From Pseudomonas cerasi (GTDB lineage: Bacteria > Pseudomonadota > Gammaproteobacteria > Pseudomonadales > Pseudomonadaceae), in contig NZ_LT222319.1 in NCBI RefSeq assembly GCF_900074915.1, positions 5,573,501 through 5,637,500 on the forward strand: a stretch of DNA of 64,000 bases. The letters run 5' to 3'. Position 1 is the first letter of the stretch. Each line of letters opens with the position of its first letter. This document shows, in pieces, positions 60,514-64,000 of this stretch. Both the position numbers and the translations under genes were made by a program. The notes beneath the pieces are model-generated. The model was not told where the DNA came from. It did no database searches and saw nothing but the letters and a program-made list of their open reading frames with translations.

Positions 60514-60677
60514 GCCCCCGACCCAAGGCCGCCCGGCGCAATGTCCGGGTGCCTGACAAGCCGGCGGCGGGCATAATACGCGCCTGATGCCCACGTCAGG
60601 ATCGACCGGGTGTTTCTGTTGCCTGCTGCGGCGTGATCGCCAGCAGGCATCGTCAACCCTTCGGCGACGGCCAATCG

Positions 60678-62492
60678 ATGACCATGACTCCCGCACTGCC
60701 GCGCCGCCCTCGCTGGCGCAGCCTCGCCCTTCTGGCCCTCTGCCTGGCGCCGTTGCTGTGGCCGCTGGAACACCTGGCCGAACGTTATTACCGCAACGTG
60801 CTGGCCAATCAGAATCGCCAGACCCTGGACCTGTACGTCGCCAACCTGCTCGGCACCCTGCACCGTTACGAAACCCTGCCGCAGATCCTCGGCGACCTGC
60901 CTGCCTTGCGCGCCGCACTGGCGGCGCCGGGCGACACACCCACCCTGGCGAACGCCAACCGTCTGCTCAGCGAAATCACGCGTCAGACCGGTGCCGATGT
61001 CATGTACCTGATGGACGCAAACGGCCTGACCCTGGCGGCCTCGAACTCGGAGCAGAAGGACAGCTTCATTGGCCGAAACTTCTCGTTCAGGCCCTACTTC
61101 ATTGATGCACGGGCGGGCAGAACCGGGCGGTTCTTCGGCCTCGGCACGACCTCTGCCAAACGTGGTTACTTTTTTGCCGGCCCGGTGCGTGATGGTGAGC
61201 GGATCATCGGCGTACTGGTGGTCAAGGTTGATCTGGACCACACCGAAACCCTGTGGGGCAAGACGCCCGAGCAACTGCTGCTGACCGACCAGAACGGTGT
61301 GGTGATTCTGACGTCCAACCCCGAATGGCGCTTTCGGGCGACACGTGACCTGACCGATGACGAGAAAAAAGCCATCGTCGCGATCCAGTCCTACCCGACC
61401 CGCGATCCGCGCCCGTTGAGAATCGATGAACACGCCTGGCTGACCCAGACCCAAGCCATCGAAGAAACCGGCTGGAACGTCAACATCCTCGCGCCTCGCG
61501 CCCTTGTCGACCGTCAGGTGCGCACGGTGGTGGCGATTGGCGGCGCAGCGCTGCTGGTGCTGATGTTGTTGCTGGGCCTGATGATGCAGCGTCGTCGTCA
61601 TTATCTGGACCGCATCGCTTTCGAGGCCAAGGCGCGCCGCGAGCTGGAGATGCGGGTTATAGAACGGACCAGCGATCTGGAGGGGCTCAACAGCCGGCTG
61701 CGTCAGGAAGTGCTGGAGCGCGAACAGGCGCAGCAGGAACTGGTGCAGGCTCAGGACGAACTGGTGCAGACCAGCAAACTGACGGCGCTGGGCACCATGT
61801 CGGCGAGTATCAGCCATGAGCTGAATCAGCCGTTGGCCGCCATCCGCAGTTACGCCGAAAACGCCGAAGTGCTGCTCGATCATCAGCGCACCGAGGACGC
61901 ACGCGGCAACCTCAAGCTGATCAGCGAACTGACCGGGCGCATGGCCTCGATCATCGCGCACTTGCGCGCCTTCGCCCGCCGCGACCGCCACGCCCCTGAA
62001 AGCGTGGCACTGCAACCGGCGCTGGAAGATGCGCTGGCGCTGTTGGCCAAGCGGCGGCGCGCCATGGAAGTCGAACTGATCCGTGACCTGCCGGACGCCA
62101 CAATCTGGGTGCAGGCCGGTGAAACCCGCCTGCGTCAGGTGCTCGGCAATCTGCTCGCCAACGCGCTGGACGCCCTCACCGAGAAAGGCCCGCCGCGCAG
62201 GCTGTGGATAAGTGTCGAGCAAACCGCCGAGGGCGTTAACCTGTACATTCGTGACAACGGCCCCGGTTTTTCCCAGGAAGCGCTGGCACGGGCTCGCGAG
62301 CCCTTCTTTACGACCAAGACCCGCACTCAGGGCCTTGGCCTCGGTCTGGCCATCTGCGATACGCTGATGCGCGCGCTGGGCGGCGAGTTGCTGTTCGCCA
62401 ACCATCCCAGCGGCGGTGCGCTGCTGACCCTGCGCCTGCGGGCCGGTGCTTCCGGAGCCAATCTTCAACCGCCAGAGGACCTTTCTGCATGA
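60678..62492 (+). CDS. dctB: C4-dicarboxylate sensor histidine kinase
   Basis: The 604-residue kinase has a membrane segment at about 15-33, a periplasmic sensor domain (about 35-280, with FIGRNFSFRPYFIDARAG typical of DctB/double-Cache sensors), a second segment at about 283-302, a coiled coil, and a kinase core: H-box MSASISHELNQPLAAIRSYA (His380), N-box VLGNLLANALDALTEKG and G-boxes IRDNGPGFS and GLGLGLAICDTLMRALGG. It senses succinate, fumarate or malate and phosphorylates DctD. The ATG at 60678 was chosen over one 15 codons earlier. Its stop overlaps the dctD start (ATGA). Confidence 0.93.
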   Translation: MTMTPALPRRPRWRSLALLALCLAPLLWPLEHLAERYYRNVLANQNRQTLDLYVANLLGTLHRYETLPQILGDLPALRAALAAPGDTPTLANANRLLSEITRQTGADVMYLMDANGLTLAASNSEQKDSFIGRNFSFRPYFIDARAGRTGRFFGLGTTSAKRGYFFAGPVRDGERIIGVLVVKVDLDHTETLWGKTPEQLLLTDQNGVVILTSNPEWRFRATRDLTDDEKKAIVAIQSYPTRDPRPLRIDEHAWLTQTQAIEETGWNVNILAPRALVDRQVRTVVAIGGAALLVLMLLLGLMMQRRRHYLDRIAFEAKARRELEMRVIERTSDLEGLNSRLRQEVLEREQAQQELVQAQDELVQTSKLTALGTMSASISHELNQPLAAIRSYAENAEVLLDHQRTEDARGNLKLISELTGRMASIIAHLRAFARRDRHAPESVALQPALEDALALLAKRRRAMEVELIRDLPDATIWVQAGETRLRQVLGNLLANALDALTEKGPPRRLWISVEQTAEGVNLYIRDNGPGFSQEALARAREPFFTTKTRTQGLGLGLAICDTLMRALGGELLFANHPSGGALLTLRLRAGASGANLQPPEDLSA

Positions 62493-63874
62493 GTTCGGAC
62501 ACAGCCATCGACAGCCAGATTCAGGTGGTGCTGATCGACGACGACTCGCACCTGCGTCAGGCACTGCGTCAGACGCTGGACCTGGCTGGCCTGAACGTTC
62601 TGTCGCTGCCCGAGGCAACCGGGCTGGCCGAACGCATTGGCCGCGACTGGCCGGGCGTGGTGGTCAGCGATATTCGCATGCAGGGCATGGATGGCCTGGA
62701 GCTGCTCGACCAGCTTCACGCGCAGGACCCCGACCTGCCGGTGCTGCTGATCACCGGGCATGGCGATGTACCGTTGGCGGTGAAAGCCATGCGCGCCGGG
62801 GCCTACGACTTTCTGGAAAAGCCCTTCGCCAGCGACGCCATGCTCGACAGCGTGCGCCGTGCCCTGGCGCTGCGCCGTCTGGTGCTGGATAACCGCAGCC
62901 TGCGCCTGGCCCTGAGTGATCGCCAACAACTGAGCACACGCCTGATCGGTCAGTCGCCGCCGATCCTGCGTCTGCGCGAACAAATCGGCGCACTGGCCGG
63001 GACGCGAGCCGACGTGCTGATCCTCGGTGAAACCGGCGCAGGCAAAGAAGTGGTCGCCCGCGCGCTGCACGACCTGTCCAACCGCCGCAGCGGCCCGTTC
63101 GTGGCGATCAACGCCGGGGCGCTGGCTGAATCGGTGGTGGAAAGCGAGCTGTTCGGTCACGAGCCGGGGGCCTTTACCGGCGCGCAGAAGCGGCGTATCG
63201 GCAAGTTCGAATTTGCCAACGGCGGCACGCTGTTTCTCGATGAAATCGAAAGCATGAGCCTGGACGTGCAGGTCAAGCTGCTGCGCCTGCTGCAGGAGCG
63301 CGTGGTCGAGCGAATGGGCAGCAATCAGCAGATCCCGCTGGACATCCGCATCATCGCCGCGACCAAGGAAGACTTGCGTCACGCGGCCGATCAGGGCCGC
63401 TTCCGGGCGGACTTGTATTACCGACTGAACGTGGCCTCGCTGCGCATCCCGCCGTTGCGCGAACGGGGTGAGGATGCGCTGATGCTGTTCGAACATTATG
63501 CCGATGCCGCGAGCATGCGCCACGGCATCCCCAAGCACGAACTCAAACCGGGCCAGCGCGCGCTGCTGTTGCGGCATAACTGGCCGGGCAACGTCCGGGA
63601 ACTGCAGAACGCCGCCGAACGCTTTGCGCTGGGTCTGGAACTGGAATTGGAAGGCGCTGATACAGAACAGGCACCGCCGCCGGGCGGGGGTTTGAGTGAT
63701 CAGGTGGAAAGCTTCGAGCGCGCGTTGATCGCCGCCGAACTGGCGCGCCCGCACAGCTCGGTACGCAGCCTGGCGGAGGCGCTGGGTGTGCCGCGCAAGA
63801 CCTTGCACGACAAATTGCGCAAGCATGGCCTGACGGTTGGCGACAGCAGCGGAGCTTCCGATGACACCGATTGA
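62489..63874 (+). CDS. dctD: C4-dicarboxylate response regulator, sigma-54 activator
   Basis: The 461-residue NtrC-family protein has a receiver (phosphorylated Asp61 in VVVSDIRMQGMDG), an AAA+ domain with Walker A ILGETGAGKEVVARALHDLS (near residue 180), the sigma-54 contact loop HEPGAFTGAQKR (near residue 225) and a C-terminal Fis-type helix-turn-helix (SVRSLAEALGVPRKTLHDKL). With DctB it activates the C4-dicarboxylate transporter dctA, which is not in the window. It overlaps the next gene by 14 bp. Confidence 0.95.
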   Translation: MSSDTAIDSQIQVVLIDDDSHLRQALRQTLDLAGLNVLSLPEATGLAERIGRDWPGVVVSDIRMQGMDGLELLDQLHAQDPDLPVLLITGHGDVPLAVKAMRAGAYDFLEKPFASDAMLDSVRRALALRRLVLDNRSLRLALSDRQQLSTRLIGQSPPILRLREQIGALAGTRADVLILGETGAGKEVVARALHDLSNRRSGPFVAINAGALAESVVESELFGHEPGAFTGAQKRRIGKFEFANGGTLFLDEIESMSLDVQVKLLRLLQERVVERMGSNQQIPLDIRIIAATKEDLRHAADQGRFRADLYYRLNVASLRIPPLRERGEDALMLFEHYADAASMRHGIPKHELKPGQRALLLRHNWPGNVRELQNAAERFALGLELELEGADTEQAPPPGGGLSDQVESFERALIAAELARPHSSVRSLAEALGVPRKTLHDKLRKHGLTVGDSSGASDDTD

Positions 63875-64000
63875 GCCTGAACATGACGCAGCCCACGCAC
63901 TGGAGCAGGTGCTGCACCACGATATTCCGCTGACCCGCGAGATGGGCATGCGCGTGATCGACTGGCACAACCAGATACTGCGCCTGCACCTGCCGCTGGC
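63861..64000 (+). CDS. Thioesterase-like protein (YiiD C-terminal type), partial
   Basis: An ATG at 63861 within the end of dctD opens MTPIEPEHDAAHALEQVLHH, then DIPLTREMGMRVIDWHNQIL, then RLHLPLA and runs off the window edge. The pattern resembles the N-terminus of hot-dog thioesterases of the YiiD_C family. With only 46 residues seen, this is tentative. It may be cotranscribed with dctBD. Confidence 0.6.
   Translation, partial: MTPIEPEHDAAHALEQVLHHDIPLTREMGMRVIDWHNQILRLHLPL

Noticed and set aside
60471..62618. 715-codon frame opposite dctB (minus strand)
   Set aside because: It spans dctB and both flanks with no domain of its own; dctB has all kinase boxes.

Overview
The window is chromosomal DNA of a fluorescent Pseudomonas, most likely the P. 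syringae group. This rests on three things: the gene order (gcvT / iron ABC transporter; cytochrome c5-pauR-dadX-ridA-dadA-lrp; rpmG-rpmB; radC / coaBC-dut-algC-argB; pyrE / crc; rph / yicC-gmk-rpoZ-spoT; exbBD-tonB-oxyR-recG; aguBA; dctBD), the high and even G+C, and REP plus 'GAGCGTGG'-type hairpin repeats between genes. The species assignment is inference; the genus is well supported.

Layout. 0-5.3 kb: gcvT (cut by the window edge), a two-domain iron permease, its binding protein broken by one in-frame stop, a Crp-like regulator and a DUF962 protein. 5.3-20.9 kb: an acetyl-CoA hydrolase-family enzyme, then a catabolic cluster for D-alanine (dadA-ridA-dadX, Lrp regulator) and polyamines (pauR, a PauB-type FAD oxidase, a KauB-type aldehyde dehydrogenase), with a MocR-type protein, a phospholipase D lipoprotein and an MFS transporter interspersed. 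20.9-30 kb: ribosomal proteins L33/L28, a peptide-binding protein, radC, and the coaBC-dut-algC-argB run, in which algC has a long membrane-anchored N-terminal extension. 30-39 kb: pyrE, crc, rph and the stringent-response operon yicC-gmk-rpoZ-spoT-ridA. 40-47 kb: exbB-exbD-tonB, oxyR, recG and a YbaK-HDOD fusion. 47-49 kb: a frameshifted GFA gene and a citrate transporter.

49.1-53.2 kb is the accessory part. The 3' third of comM is cut exactly at a TGT-terminated end followed by tnsA and the first codons of tnsB, so a Tn7-like transposon entered comM. An IS21-family element (istA intact, istB internally deleted) then interrupts tnsB. Beyond the IS neither the rest of the transposon nor the 5' part of comM appears; instead the aguBA operon follows and the IS has no target duplication. 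This looks like a rearrangement or deletion breakpoint.

53.2-64 kb returns to core genes: aguB-aguA (agmatine to putrescine, feeding the polyamine pathway encoded at 8-20 kb), a 970-residue kinase-like/M23-like/aminotransferase fusion, rfbB-rfbC, dctB-dctD and a partial thioesterase-like gene.

No rRNA, tRNA or CRISPR array was found. The most novel small-scale signal is a 215-bp non-coding element near 30 kb. It has 21-bp inverted ends and a 9-bp target duplication and sits inside another intergenic repeat. I did not find a complete, previously undescribed multi-gene system.
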